Part shown: piece after piece, positions 51,843 to 61,160 of the stretch
Position numbering within the stretch: position 1 is the first letter of the stretch
Layout: every line of letters starts with the position of its first letter
Assembly (NCBI GenBank): GCA_944412495.1
Contig: CALYBL010000035.1
Coordinates: 81,800-145,799, forward strand
Reading direction: 5' to 3'
Length of the DNA: 64,000 bases
Source: an uncultured Clostridia bacterium
GTDB lineage: Bacteria > Bacillota > Clostridia > Oscillospirales > Acutalibacteraceae
The notes under the pieces: generated by a model
What the model saw: only the letters and a program-made list of their open reading frames with translations
Databases searched by the model: none
What the model was told of the DNA's origin: nothing
Translations under genes and position numbers: made by a program

Positions 51843-53039
51843 TTATCCCTCCGTTTTTACCGTACAGTCCACGCTGCCGTCGCCAAATGTCAGACTTATC
51901 TCGTCCCCTGCCTTAAGCTCGCCCGCGGTATGAATGCGCCGCCGGCCGCGTGCCACCGCCGCAAAGCCCCGCGCCATTATCTTCACAGGGCTCAGCGCGT
52001 CGAGCACCGAAAGCCGCGCCTTAAGCTCCGACTCCCTGCGGATAAGGCCTGCCTCCGCCGCCGACACAATGCGTTTTGAGGCAATGTCCAGCCGCTCCTG
52101 AAGCCGGCCGGCATAATACTCAGGTCCCGAAAAGCAGGGAGACGCAAGCACCCTGTCAAACCTCATCTCATGCGAATCGAGCAGGCTGACGGCCGATTTT
52201 TCAATAATGCTGCGCAGGTAGGAAACCGTGTCGGCAAGCTCCGACACATCAGGCACCGCCAGCTCTGCCGCGGCAGACGGGGTAGGCGCACGCAAATCGG
52301 CGGCAAAGTCGCACAGCGTAAAGTCGGTCTCATGTCCCACCGCCGATATAACCGGTATTTTTGACGCTGCGACCGCCCTCACGACATTTTCGTCGTTAAA
52401 GGCCCACAGGTCCTCCATCGAGCCGCCGCCCCTGCCGATTATGATAACATCGGCGGCATCGGCCTTGTTCACCGCTCTGAGGGCTGAGACAAGCTGCGCC
52501 GGTGCGGCGTCGCCCTGAACCTGAACTCCGCACAGCACCACCTCCGCCAGCGGATACCGCCGGCCGAGTATATTCATTATGTCCCTTACCGCCGCGCCAG
52601 TCTTTGATGTAATGACGGCCACGCGCTGCGGAAATTGAGTTATTTCGCTCTTTCTGTCATCGTCAAAAAGTCCTTCCTCACCAAGCCGCCTTTTGAGCTG
52701 CTCATAAGCTACGCTCAGCGCACCGGCGCCGTCCGGACGCATCTGGTCAATATAAAGCTGATACTGCCCGTCCCTGTCATAGAGCGATACACGGCCGAGT
52801 ATTATCACGCTCATGCCGTCCTGCGGCATAAACTGGAGCCTCGCCGCGCTCGAACGGAACATGACGGCCCTTATCTGGGCCTTTTCATCCTTTATCGTCA
52901 TGTACATATGCCCGCTCTTATAATGATTTGTGAAATTGGATATCTCACCGCACACAAAGATTGGGTTTAAATTGCCGTCCGATTCGAGCAGCGATTTTAC
53001 ATATGTATTAAGCTGTGACACCGTGACGGCCGTCGCCAT
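51843..53039 (-). CDS. xseA: Exodeoxyribonuclease VII large subunit
   Basis: The 398 residues have an N-terminal OB-fold (VTVSQLNTYVKSLLE..IFVCGEISNF) and the catalytic core (AVITSKTGAAVRDIM; IIGRGGGSMEDLWAFNDE; SAVGHETDFTLCDFAADLRAPTPSAAAE, listed in parts). The ATG at 53039 follows GAGGTG; a GTG nine bases earlier is less likely. It works with XseB on single-stranded DNA. Confidence 0.96.
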   Translation of the reverse strand: MATAVTVSQLNTYVKSLLESDGNLNPIFVCGEISNFTNHYKSGHMYMTIKDEKAQIRAVMFRSSAARLQFMPQDGMSVIILGRVSLYDRDGQYQLYIDQMRPDGAGALSVAYEQLKRRLGEEGLFDDDRKSEITQFPQRVAVITSKTGAAVRDIMNILGRRYPLAEVVLCGVQVQGDAAPAQLVSALRAVNKADAADVIIIGRGGGSMEDLWAFNDENVVRAVAASKIPVISAVGHETDFTLCDFAADLRAPTPSAAAELAVPDVSELADTVSYLRSIIEKSAVSLLDSHEMRFDRVLASPCFSGPEYYAGRLQERLDIASKRIVSAAEAGLIRRESELKARLSVLDALSPVKIMARGFAAVARGRRRIHTAGELKAGDEISLTFGDGSVDCTVKTEG

Positions 53040-53200
53040 ATGCTGCACCTCACATAAAGCCTTATCTTATTCTTGGCGGCTTTAACGCCGCCCAAGCCTT
53101 TACATATTGTTTTTATAAATTAAAAAGCCAAACCGTCCGTCCATACTGTATCTGCTGCGCCAAATACGGCGAAGCAGCAAGGCTCAGCAAAAACAGGATA

Positions 53201-53596
53201 TTAGTTATCCGTGCCGCGGCCGGCCGAGACCGCACGCAGCACGCCGTTGACAAAGTCCGCCTCCTCGTCAGAGGAGTATTTTTTGCAGAGCTCCACTGCC
53301 TCGTTTACGGCTGCGCCGGCGGGTATGCTGTCGTCGTAGACCATTTCAAAGGCCGCCAGCCTCATCGCCGCCAGCGCTACCCTCGATATCCTCTTGATAT
53401 CCCATGCCTTTAAGCTGGCCTGCAAAAGCGAGTCTATTTCCTCCAATCTTTCGCACACCTCGCCCGCCTCTCTGAGTGCGGCGGCGGATATCGTTTTTTC
53501 GTCTTTTTCGTTTTCCGCGATATAGCCTATGTCGCCATCGTGAAACGAGACCTCAAACAGTGCTAAAAAAGCCTGTTCTCTTTTGCTTTCTCCCAT
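53201..53596 (-). CDS. nusB: Transcription antitermination factor NusB
   Basis: The 131-residue all-helical protein acts with NusE in rRNA antitermination. Markers are REQAFLALFEVSF at the start and DDSIPAGAAVNEAVELCKKYSSDEEADFVNGVLRA (in parts) at the end. The ATG at 53596 follows GGGGGAA. It lies between asp23 and xseA, the usual clostridial order. A terminator after asp23 (53693-53725) suggests nusB may also have its own promoter. Confidence 0.95.
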   Translation of the reverse strand: MGESKREQAFLALFEVSFHDGDIGYIAENEKDEKTISAAALREAGEVCERLEEIDSLLQASLKAWDIKRISRVALAAMRLAAFEMVYDDSIPAGAAVNEAVELCKKYSSDEEADFVNGVLRAVSAGRGTDN

Positions 53597-53692
53597 ATGT
53601 TCCCCCATATTTACATCGCGCTGCAGTCATATTATTCGGCTTCGCTTAAGGCTGCAAGCCGCGGTGTGCAGGATATTATAAACTAAAAGCCC

Positions 53693-53725
53693 CAAAAGCT
53701 CAACCGCCCGCAGGGCAGTTGAGCT
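53693..53725 (-). terminator. Terminator after asp23
   Basis: On the minus strand AGCTCAACTGCC/GGGCGGTTGAGCT form a stem of about 12 bp with one mismatch, followed by TTTT. It separates the spoIIIA-asp23 unit from nusB and downstream genes. Confidence 0.8.
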
Positions 53726-53742
53726 GAGGCAAATATTATACG

Positions 53743-54099
53743 CTATTGCGCAATACCGGACAGGTCTATATCCTCCACAAACACATTTACCTTTGCCACG
53801 GCGTTGTGCGTCATGTTCTGTATTTCCTGCTTGACGTTGTTCTGCACGGCCTCGCAGACGTCGGTTATCCTGTATCCCGACTTGACAGATATGTATAAAT
53901 CCACGATAAGCTGGTTGTCGTTAACCCTTACCCTTACCGGCTTTAGTACGCGCTGCTTTCTGAAAATATCCTTTATGGCAGCAGCCGGCTTTGACACCAT
54001 ATCGACCACCCCGTCTATCTCCAGCGCGGCAGTGGTTGCTATTTTAGATATCACATCCTCGGAAATAACAAGACCGCCAACATGATTCTTAATATCCAT
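53743..54099 (-). CDS. Asp23/Gls24 family envelope stress protein
   Basis: The 118 residues match the Asp23 fold (GLVISEDVISKIATTAALEIDGVVDM, in parts; then VRVRVNDNQLIVDLYISVKSGYRI). The family includes membrane-associated envelope stress proteins; in Clostridia one copy sits before nusB. The ATG at 54099 follows AAAGGAGG. It lies 50 bases after spoIIIAH and is probably read through from the spoIIIA operon. Confidence 0.93.
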   Translation of the reverse strand: MDIKNHVGGLVISEDVISKIATTAALEIDGVVDMVSKPAAAIKDIFRKQRVLKPVRVRVNDNQLIVDLYISVKSGYRITDVCEAVQNNVKQEIQNMTHNAVAKVNVFVEDIDLSGIAQ

Positions 54100-54149
54100 A
54101 GCCTGATACCTCCTTTGTATTATTATAACACAAAGTGGAAACTAAACAA

Positions 54150-54716
54150 CTATTTTACTTCATGAATTTTTATGTTTTCGAGCGGCAGGCTCGTCTGGGA
54201 TACCACTATGTCCTGAATCTGGAGTATCTGTGATTCTATAAGGCCCTCTCCCTGCACCATTATGTTAGCCTGGCCATTGCTCAGTATAGCCACGCAGTCA
54301 GTAAAGCCCTTGGCCTTGACAAGGCTTTCGATAAGCCCCTCCTTTTCAACGTCAGAGGCTATCTGCGTCTGGCTTTCGACGGCCGCCTTCCTGCTTTCCT
54401 CGTCCGACTTCGTGTCATCTATTATTTCTCTGAGCATCTCAAGAGACTCGTTTCTCGCATTGTCCCTGCTCTCGCGGGACTTTTCTATGGTAGTCGCCTC
54501 AGAGCCGTCCTGTACGTCGTCCTGGGACACGTCGGGGTTGTTTACATAGGTGGCGTCACCGAGGTTGCCCTCGGACGAGCTTATTGCAGCCGTTATATCA
54601 AGTCCGCCGTCGGCGCCGGCAAATCTCCAGTTGAGATAAACCGCCGCGCCCAGCGCCACCACCAAAACCGCCAGAACGATTTGCCTTTTTCCGATTATCA
54701 CGCTTTTTTTCATCAT
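54150..54716 (-). CDS. spoIIIAH: Stage III sporulation protein AH
   Basis: SpoIIIAH is the mother-cell half of the SpoIIIAH-SpoIIQ channel linking mother cell and forespore. The 188 residues have an N-terminal membrane segment (about 10-30), a charged linker with KSRESRDNARNESLEMLREI, and a YscJ/FliF-like C-terminal domain (AKGFTDCVAILSNGQANIMV). Two adjacent ATGs (54716, 54713) follow GGAGG. Confidence 0.93.
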   Translation of the reverse strand: MMKKSVIIGKRQIVLAVLVVALGAAVYLNWRFAGADGGLDITAAISSSEGNLGDATYVNNPDVSQDDVQDGSEATTIEKSRESRDNARNESLEMLREIIDDTKSDEESRKAAVESQTQIASDVEKEGLIESLVKAKGFTDCVAILSNGQANIMVQGEGLIESQILQIQDIVVSQTSLPLENIKIHEVK

Positions 54717-54753
54717 ATTAGCCTCCAATAATATAATTTACAAACCGATTGTT

Positions 54754-55347
54754 TCAGCGGCCGGTTACGCATACCCGCTTTGACGTTATATCCAACGCAG
54801 TCGTGACCGCGTCTGATACCTTTTTTTGTATCTGCTCATTGCTGCCGCCGTCGCATACCACTACCACTCCCTTTACCGTTGGGGCTATCTCCGTCAGCAG
54901 AAGCGCCACCTGACCCCCGTCCGATGTCTCCACTAATATATAGCTTTCCTCAAGCTCATCGCTCCTCGCCGCGGCCGAGCTGCCGGAGGCGTTTTCCTCG
55001 CTTATGTCCGCGCTGCTGCGGACGTCGTTTGCGTATACATACTCGGCTCCCGTTTTCAGAGTGACCATTACCGTAACATTTTCAGAGCCTGTTATGCTCG
55101 ATACTATCTGCTTAAGCTTTTCCTCGAGCATGCTTGTATACTGCTCAGTGGTCATAAGCCCGCTCTGCGCAGCCGTTCCGCTCTCGCCCGCGGTGCCGCC
55201 TCCGTCAAAGGCGAAGTACGATATGAGTATAAGCACTATGCCGATAATTCCGGCAATGAAAATTATATTGCCCGCCTTTTTGTTGTTTTTGAAAATCTTA
55301 GACAGCCTGCCCAGCGGCGATGTCATGCGCTTATCAGTATCTTCCAT
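54754..55347 (-). CDS. spoIIIAG: Stage III sporulation protein AG
   Basis: SpoIIIAG forms a large ring in the intermembrane space. The 197 residues have one membrane segment (IIFIAGIIGIVLILISYF), a linker, and a ring-building motif domain (NVTVMVTLKTGAEYVYANDV; EIAPTVKGVVVVCDGGSN). The ATG at 55347 is 8 bases after AAAGGAG. An ATG two codons earlier sits too close to the ribosome site. Confidence 0.94.
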   Translation of the reverse strand: MEDTDKRMTSPLGRLSKIFKNNKKAGNIIFIAGIIGIVLILISYFAFDGGGTAGESGTAAQSGLMTTEQYTSMLEEKLKQIVSSITGSENVTVMVTLKTGAEYVYANDVRSSADISEENASGSSAAARSDELEESYILVETSDGGQVALLLTEIAPTVKGVVVVCDGGSNEQIQKKVSDAVTTALDITSKRVCVTGR

Positions 55348-55535
55348 TTTCATTCTCCTTTAAACGATATTCCCGCTTTCCCGCTGCTTTGCTCAGCAGA
55401 TCCGTTTTGCCTGCATAAGTAAGGCTTTATCAGGCAGCCCGCGCGCAGCCGCTCCTTTTGCTGCACACATGCGCGCTCCCTGCTTATATTCCGTTTAAGC
55501 TGCGTAAAAATATATGCTTGTTTAATTATAAGCAG

Positions 55536-56015
55536 TTAGGCGTCGTTATATGAATAAAACATTATCTGAGCGCCAAGTTCTTTTTCAATATTTTGCTTTG
55601 CCTGCTGCGTAAGGTGCATAAATTCGTCTTCAACATACACATCCGCCCTTATGACGGATATCTGGCTGTTTTCGTCCCGTTCCATAATTATGCTGATATG
55701 CGCCCGTTCAATTCCTTCTCTTTTTAGATAGGTTTCAATAAGGGCTTTAAGCTGCGCTTTTGTGTAGATGTCCGTCTGCTCCTCAATTCTTTCGGAAAGC
55801 TCGCTGCTGTCCGGTATTTCTACGGCGTAGGACTCGGCGTCAAAATCGAACGATACCTCTCCTATGAGCGGCGAAATTATTATGCACAGCATAAACACGG
55901 CGGATATCACCTTCATCGTGCGCTGCATGCCGCCGGACGGCGATATTATCTTTACAATAGACGCCGCCACCGCGGCTATGCATATGCCGAGCACCCATTC
56001 CCTAAGCGCTTCCAT
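55536..56015 (-). CDS. spoIIIAF: Stage III sporulation protein AF
   Basis: The 159 residues have two N-terminal membrane segments (LREWVLGICIAAVAASIVKII; VISAVFMLCIIISPLIG, given in parts) and a soluble helical/beta domain ending in VEDEFMHLTQQAKQNIEKEL. It belongs to the SpoIIIA secretion-like complex. The ATG at 56015 is one base past spoIIIAE's stop. A gap of 188 bases to spoIIIAG is longer than elsewhere in the operon. Confidence 0.93.
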   Translation of the reverse strand: MEALREWVLGICIAAVAASIVKIISPSGGMQRTMKVISAVFMLCIIISPLIGEVSFDFDAESYAVEIPDSSELSERIEEQTDIYTKAQLKALIETYLKREGIERAHISIIMERDENSQISVIRADVYVEDEFMHLTQQAKQNIEKELGAQIMFYSYNDA

Positions 56016-56016
56016 T

Positions 56017-57183
56017 TTATACGCCTCCCGCCGTCAGCACCGTTATTCCGGTGCATACTATAAACAATACGCCGCAGCAGACAATAAGCGCTATCAGCAG
56101 TGATATTCCCGAGCTTACCGCCTTAAGCAGGCCCGTTATTTTTGTAAGCGAGAACATATCCGCAGCCGCTGCGCCGCATTCGACCGACAGCTTCCAGAAA
56201 AGCAGCGCTATTATGTGCGGCACTATTATTATCAGCATGGCCAGCACGGCGTACATGCCCACTCCCGATTTAACGAGCGAAAGGCAGGACTGCACGGTGC
56301 TGAGCGATTCGGATATATATGTCCCTACCACTGGCACAAAGGTGCCGGCGGCAAATTTTGCGGCGCGCGAGGTCACGGAGTCGGCAGCGCCGTTTATGAC
56401 GTTTTGTATTGTAAGAAATGCGGTAAAAACCGTCATTATAAGCCCTAAAATCCACATGGCCGCCTTTTTTACGGTCTCGCATATCCCGTTTAGCCTTGCC
56501 TCCTCTGCGAGCGAGGAGGTGACCGCCATGCCGAAATACAGCGAGATAAACGGCCCTATCACCACAGACGCCGCCTGCCCCGCAAGCTGTGTCGCGGTAA
56601 ATAGCACTGTCTGCGCGGAGGCGGCGGAGGCCGCTCTGCCGGAGGCTATGAGTATACCGGCAAAGACAGGTATAAACGCCGCCATAAAGGCCGAGCATGT
56701 CTTTATGGCGTCTATCGACGACAGCGCAAGCTCGGTTATCGGCTTTATCACAATTACTCCGACGACAAGAGCCGACACATATGTAAAGATAACACTTATC
56801 TGCTTATTGGCGCTTTCGGTCGCCGCGCCGCTGCACAGCGCGCACAATATAACTGCGGCGATTATGGCCGCGGCCGATTTTATCGGCGCGGCGGCCTTGT
56901 CCAGCACCGCGTTTAAAAGCGATGAAAACACCGAGCCGATACTCACATCCGTTATGGAGGTCGGGTCGTCCGCCTCAATACCCATGTCCCAGATTATCTC
57001 ACTGTATTCCTCCGGCAGCGCCTCGTCGAGCTCACCTGCGCCGCTCGCCTTTATCTGCTCCTCATAAAGCTGCTCCGGCGTAATTTCCTCCGTGTCCTCC
57101 TGCGCGGCGGCCGGCAGGGCAAAGCAGCAGAACGCCGCTATGAGCGCTATTAAAATTATGCCAGACGTAAATATCCTTTTCAT
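56017..57183 (-). CDS. spoIIIAE: Stage III sporulation protein AE
   Basis: This polytopic membrane component of the SpoIIIA channel has 388 residues, an N-terminal signal-like segment (IILIALIAAFCCFALPAAAQ), an acidic periplasmic-side stretch, then about seven membrane segments rich in Ala/Ser/Ile. The ATG at 57183 follows GGGGAG. It is the largest protein of the operon, as in B. subtilis. Confidence 0.95.
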   Translation of the reverse strand: MKRIFTSGIILIALIAAFCCFALPAAAQEDTEEITPEQLYEEQIKASGAGELDEALPEEYSEIIWDMGIEADDPTSITDVSIGSVFSSLLNAVLDKAAAPIKSAAAIIAAVILCALCSGAATESANKQISVIFTYVSALVVGVIVIKPITELALSSIDAIKTCSAFMAAFIPVFAGILIASGRAASAASAQTVLFTATQLAGQAASVVIGPFISLYFGMAVTSSLAEEARLNGICETVKKAAMWILGLIMTVFTAFLTIQNVINGAADSVTSRAAKFAAGTFVPVVGTYISESLSTVQSCLSLVKSGVGMYAVLAMLIIIVPHIIALLFWKLSVECGAAAADMFSLTKITGLLKAVSSGISLLIALIVCCGVLFIVCTGITVLTAGGV

Positions 57184-57198
57184 TTTTACTCCCCGGTT

Positions 57199-57585
57199 TT
57201 ATTCCAAAAGCTTTATAACAACGTCCAGTATGTCGTCAAACAGCGGCAGCGCCACAAGCACCATGGCTATTTTCCCTGCCAGCTCTGCCTTTGACGCAAG
57301 CGACGTTTCTCCCGCGTCCATGCAGGCGTCGCACGCAAGCTGGGATATTAGACATATCCCCAGCGCCTTTATCAGCACGCCGCCATACTCCGATACGGCG
57401 GCGGACTTGTCCGCTATCTCGTTTATTTTATCTATTACCGGCACCGCTGCCGACAGTATAAACATAAGCAGAAGCACTCCGGCCGCCACCGACAGCACTA
57501 TCGAATACTCCGGCCTGTACTGCCTGAGCATTACGGCTAAGACGGCGGCGGCGACAGCAAGCGCCGCTATGGCCGTGATATTCAT
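57199..57585 (-). CDS. spoIIIAD: Stage III sporulation protein AD
   Basis: The 128 residues form about four membrane segments (start MNITAIAALAVAAAVLAVML). The GGVLIKALGICLISQLACDACMDAGE block is a SpoIIIAD hallmark (shown here because it decides the call). The ATG at 57585 follows AGGAGC. It lies 11 bases after spoIIIAC. Confidence 0.95.
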   Translation of the reverse strand: MNITAIAALAVAAAVLAVMLRQYRPEYSIVLSVAAGVLLLMFILSAAVPVIDKINEIADKSAAVSEYGGVLIKALGICLISQLACDACMDAGETSLASKAELAGKIAMVLVALPLFDDILDVVIKLLE

Positions 57586-57596
57586 ACGCGCAGCTC

Positions 57597-57791
57597 CTAC
57601 AGCCCGAACAGGCTTTTTATCGTATCGAAGAGGTTGGCTATTTCGTTTACTATCATAAGCAGCACCACTATAAGCCCCGCAAGCGTCGTCATCATGGCCT
57701 GCTCCTCGCGCCCCGAGCGCACCAGCACCTGATTTAACACGGCGACGATTATGCCTATGGCCGCTATTCTGAAGATTAAATCTACATCCAT
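57597..57791 (-). CDS. spoIIIAC: Stage III sporulation protein AC
   Basis: The 64-residue protein has two membrane segments (IFRIAAIGIIVAVLNQVLV and a second Leu/Ile/Val-rich helix) separated by a short RSGREEQA loop; length and sequence match SpoIIIAC. The start is ATG behind GAGAGAGG. It lies within the spoIIIA operon. Confidence 0.95.
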   Translation of the reverse strand: MDVDLIFRIAAIGIIVAVLNQVLVRSGREEQAMMTTLAGLIVVLLMIVNEIANLFDTIKSLFGL

Positions 57792-57819
57792 TGTCTTGTC
57801 CTCTCTCAGTGCAAAAATA

Positions 57820-58314
57820 TCAGATGATTATAATAGAAACCATAAGCCCCGAAAACAGGCCGAGCGTGTAGTAAAGCCGGGTCTTGCTGCTTATCTGCCT
57901 GCCGGCGTCGTCGATTTGGGACAGCAGCAGCTTTTCGTGCAGGCGGCAATTTTCGGTCTCTCCGGCAACATCGCTTTTGCCAAGCGACGCAAAAAACGAC
58001 TGTGCAACCTTTATGTCCTCCGCGTTAAGCGACGTAAGCGAGGCATGCTGTGCGATATATCGGGAAATTTCTTTGCCGGAAACGGCAGAGCACCCCTCGA
58101 TAAGCTTAAAGTCCTTGGTCACCCCGTCGGCTTTCATCGCTTTGAGTATGCTGGCCACATCCGAAGCCTTATACCTTATCTGCGCTTCTATATATCTCAC
58201 GATTTTCAGCAGGCCCTTAAGCTCCTTAAGCCTTGTCCTAAGCTCTCTGGCAAGCATTGCCCCTATGCCCGTCGTAAATAATATAATTGCCGCTGCTCCG
58301 ATAAGCTTCAGCAT
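57820..58314 (-). CDS. spoIIIAB: Stage III sporulation protein AB
   Basis: The 164 residues have an N-terminal membrane helix (LKLIGAAAIILFTTGIGAML), a GspF-like helical cytoplasmic domain (RELRTRLKELKGLLKIVRYIE in part) and a C-terminal membrane helix. GGAGGAG precedes the ATG at 58314. Its first 77 bases overlap the 3' end of spoIIIAA, more than is usual for this pair. Confidence 0.94.
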   Translation of the reverse strand: MLKLIGAAAIILFTTGIGAMLARELRTRLKELKGLLKIVRYIEAQIRYKASDVASILKAMKADGVTKDFKLIEGCSAVSGKEISRYIAQHASLTSLNAEDIKVAQSFFASLGKSDVAGETENCRLHEKLLLSQIDDAGRQISSKTRLYYTLGLFSGLMVSIIII

Positions 58315-59254
58315 AGTTCTCCTCCAAATCGTATACTTCCTCCACATGCGAGCCTGCGCCGCGCCCGGACAGCTGCACTATCCTGGAAAACGCGCCGGAC
58401 TTTATTATCTGCCTCATCTGCGGACGCAGCATAAGCTGATGCAGTGAGCCGGCATGTATTGTGGCTATAACCCTGACGCCGGCGTTAAGGCTTTGGCGCA
58501 GTGCGGACATTTCTCCCCTGCTGCCTATCTCGTCAAACGCTATCACGTCCGGCGACATAGACCTGAGCGCCATCATAATGCCCTCCGCCTTGCCTACTGC
58601 GGATATTACATCGGTATTGGGGCCTATATCGTACTGCGGCACACAGTTATGTACGGCGGCTATCTCGCCTCTTTCGTCTATTACCGTCACCCTCCTGCCG
58701 CCGCCCGCCTCGCCTGAGGATATCCGCCGCACGAGGTCGCGCAGCGCAGTGGTCTTGCCGCAGGCCGGCGCGCCGGAGATAAGCAGTCCTCCGCTGCACG
58801 AGGCAAAAACAGGTAAAAGTGCCCTGCCCGCCGTTTTTATCTCACGCGCTATGCGGATGTTGAGCGAGGATATCTCTCTTATGTTCGATACCTCTCCCCC
58901 GCTTATCACCGCCGTGCCGCATATGCCTATGCGGTGGCCCTTAGGGGTAATAACATACCCTCCGGCTATCTGCTCCTGATGCGAGTACACCGAGTGCATA
59001 CATGCGGCGTTGAAGACATAGTCTATGTCACCGGCGGAGGAGTACAGCATGTCCGCGCAGGAATTTTGGCTGACACGCCCGGACGTGCAGACAAAGCATG
59101 TCCCGTCCGGGGACGACAGCGAAACCGGAAGATTTGCCCTCAGCCGTATCTCGTATATCTTAGAGACGATGCTTTCCGGCAATCTTGATAACGCATTTTT
59201 ATGCTTTGAAGGCAGAAAATCTAAGGCCGTATAAAAATTGCTGGTATTGTTCAT
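58238..59254 (-). CDS. spoIIIAA: Stage III sporulation protein AA, ATPase
   Basis: This AAA/secretion-type ATPase energises the SpoIIIA channel. The 338 residues carry Walker A GAPACGKTTALRDL (about 158-171), Walker B-like VIAFDEIG and ATIHAGS. It begins the operon. The ATG at 59254 follows AAGGGAAGG. The C-terminus extends into the spoIIIAB frame, giving a 77-base overlap. In B. subtilis this operon is under sigma-E; I could not make out a convincing sigma-E box here. Confidence 0.95.
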   Translation of the reverse strand: MNNTSNFYTALDFLPSKHKNALSRLPESIVSKIYEIRLRANLPVSLSSPDGTCFVCTSGRVSQNSCADMLYSSAGDIDYVFNAACMHSVYSHQEQIAGGYVITPKGHRIGICGTAVISGGEVSNIREISSLNIRIAREIKTAGRALLPVFASCSGGLLISGAPACGKTTALRDLVRRISSGEAGGGRRVTVIDERGEIAAVHNCVPQYDIGPNTDVISAVGKAEGIMMALRSMSPDVIAFDEIGSRGEMSALRQSLNAGVRVIATIHAGSLHQLMLRPQMRQIIKSGAFSRIVQLSGRGAGSHVEEVYDLEENYAEAYRSSGNYIIYDGHRGNACQRA

Positions 59255-60267
59255 GATATCCTTCCCTTTTACTGCTTGTCTTTTATCTTCTGTAAACTAT
59301 ATGGCCACGCCGGCACAATTATTACTCAAAAATTTGACCGCGCACTATATGGAGTCAGCGCCGCCGGATTTACCGGCGTTTAAGAAGTCCAAATTTATTT
59401 GCATGCGGACTAAAGCATAAAAGCCGCCCGGCTGACGGCGGCTGCAGGCGTCTCTTTAAATCAGTGCCTATCGCAAGGCGCATAACGCTTTCTGGCGCTG
59501 TGCCAGGACAGTATTCTTTGAAGCTTAAGCCTCAAATCAAAGCTTTGGGTGAACTTTTGGTTTAAACGGGCTCTGCAATATTCTATGCCGTGTATGCCCA
59601 CACTCAAAAGCGGCTGCGCGGCTTATCATCATGCTCCCGCTTCCGCCGGGCACATACGGGAAAAATAACCCTCGGTATTTCCCGATACTTTTAAATCTTG
59701 ATGCATAATTTTTTGTAAAGTCAGCTATAAAGCCTTTATGCAGTCAGGGACCGTCAAGCAAGGCCGGATATACTGCTAAGACCGCGGCCTACATAGCCCA
59801 CAGTCAGCAAAAGAGCTTGGTGGGTGCCGTCTTCGTACTAAGCTCCATATGCACTCAAAGCATTTAAGCAAAACGGCGCCCCGCGTGATTAAAATTGGCT
59901 TGCCGCTGCCTTTGCTTTAAAAAGGTCAGTTTTATCTTAAAAATCTGTCCGCCGGGCTTTCTGCCGCTGAGTCCAACCGTATCAGGCATAAAAACAATAA
60001 AGCTGCAGCACTGTCTCAAATAAGAAAGTGCTGCAGCTTTATTCTGCTGTCATATTAATCTTTTGCCGGCGCCGGCTTTTTGCTTATCGATTAGTTCATT
60101 TTTCCATTTTCCATTAACGGCCTAAAAAATTTGCCGGGATGCAGAAAAGGAAGCTGTTCTCTACTACCCGCCTTGCCCTATATTCAAGACTGTTTTACTC
60201 AGGGTTTGGCTGACAAGCTGCCCGCTTTTGGCCCTTTAAAAAATACTGTGCAATATTCAGATTAAAA
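59255..60267. other. 1.0-kb non-coding stretch upstream of spoIIIAA
   Basis: It includes the promoter area of the spoIIIA operon (right after 59255) and, on the far side, the end of the apbE-Gx operon with a strong hairpin at 59996-60043. No gene is supported between them. I did not find repeat A or B here. Confidence 0.55.
59996..60043. terminator. 17-bp perfect hairpin, likely bidirectional terminator
   Basis: AATAAAGCTGCAGCACT (59996-60012) pairs exactly with AGTGCTGCAGCTTTATT (60027-60043) around a 14-base loop. The stem's own A and T ends give TTTATT on both strands. It lies about 225 bases downstream of the Gx transporter gene, so it may end that leftward operon. Confidence 0.6.
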
Positions 60268-60789
60268 TCACTGCCCCGATTTATCCCTATCTGTTTGCCT
60301 TGACAGCCTTCGTTTGATAAGCAGCTGCGCGCAGACGCCCGTAAAGGCACCAGCGAGGCAGCCGGAGACTAAAAGAAACGGCAGATAAAGCAGCATCCCC
60401 CGTCCGGCAACAAAGCAGGCGACAGCAATTTGCCCAATGTTATGAAGCACCGCGCCTATCACACTGCACACCCATATATATTTTTCAGAAAGCAGCCGCT
60501 TAAGCAGCAGCATCCCTATAAGGCACAGCAGTCCACCGGCCATGCTGTACATCATCGTCATTATGCTGCCGGAGAAAAATGAGCCCAAAAGGATACGTAC
60601 CACAACAATAAGCAATACCTCGCCCGCCCGATAATGGTATACGGCATACACCGTTACAATATTTGCAAGCCCCAGCTTTACTCCCGGAATAGGAAAGGGG
60701 TTAGGTATCTGAAGCTCCACCACAAAGATAATCAGAGCCACTGCCGTGAGCAGCGCCAGCTCTGTTAATTTTCGGGTCTTCAAATACAT
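60268..60789 (-). CDS. Gx transporter family protein
   Basis: The 173 residues form about five membrane segments with the family's LTELALLTAVALIIFVVE start and QIPNPFPIPGVKLGLANIVT motif (substrate-binding S-component-like fold, formerly called heptaprenyl diphosphate synthase component I). The transported substrate is unknown. The ATG at 60789 follows GGGAGGTG, 11 bases after the NusG-domain gene. It is the last gene of the apbE operon. Confidence 0.9.
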   Translation of the reverse strand: MYLKTRKLTELALLTAVALIIFVVELQIPNPFPIPGVKLGLANIVTVYAVYHYRAGEVLLIVVVRILLGSFFSGSIMTMMYSMAGGLLCLIGMLLLKRLLSEKYIWVCSVIGAVLHNIGQIAVACFVAGRGMLLYLPFLLVSGCLAGAFTGVCAQLLIKRRLSRQTDRDKSGQ

Positions 60790-60800
60790 CAGCACCTCCC

Positions 60801-61160
60801 TCAGCCGGCCGCTGCATCTAAAGCATCACTGTCAGAAAACTGAATCACCAGGTGATTTGGAAGGCATACAATGGGCGCTGCAGAATCCAGCCAGCCCATG
60901 CCCACACATGTTTTGTCAGGACATTCGGCCTCCAGCATATGTATCCTGTGGTCACTGATTTCTATAGTATTAATCCGGCCATCGTACTCTACTTCTATGA
61001 TTTGGTCCTCTGTCTCCGCCAAATTTAATCTGTGCAGCACATTCCCATCCTGAACAATTTCCACTATATTTGTATCCGGACGCTGCAGCACCAAAGCGCT
61101 GCCGGCTATTCCCAGCAAGAGCACGGCGCCGACAAGCATAAACGGCCATATTTTTCTCAT
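60801..61160 (-). CDS. NusG domain II-containing membrane-anchored protein
   Basis: The 119 residues have an N-terminal membrane helix (about 5-25) and an extracytoplasmic NusG_II beta domain with CPDKTCVGMGWL and IVCLPNHLVI, the conserved Cys and HLV motifs of the family. The ATG overlaps apbE's stop (ATGA). The association with ApbE and Gx transporter is recurrent in Clostridia and suggests a shared envelope redox or flavin role; this is inference. Confidence 0.92.
   Translation of the reverse strand: MRKIWPFMLVGAVLLLGIAGSALVLQRPDTNIVEIVQDGNVLHRLNLAETEDQIIEVEYDGRINTIEISDHRIHMLEAECPDKTCVGMGWLDSAAPIVCLPNHLVIQFSDSDALDAAAG

Noticed and set aside
56051..57067. Long plus-strand frame opposite spoIIIAE
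   Set aside because: It is an antisense shadow of a GC-rich membrane-protein gene; low-complexity Ser/Ala/Ile composition and no ribosome site.
59255..59330. Sigma-E promoter before spoIIIAA
   Set aside because: Expected from B. subtilis, but I could not find a convincing -35/-10 pair by eye.
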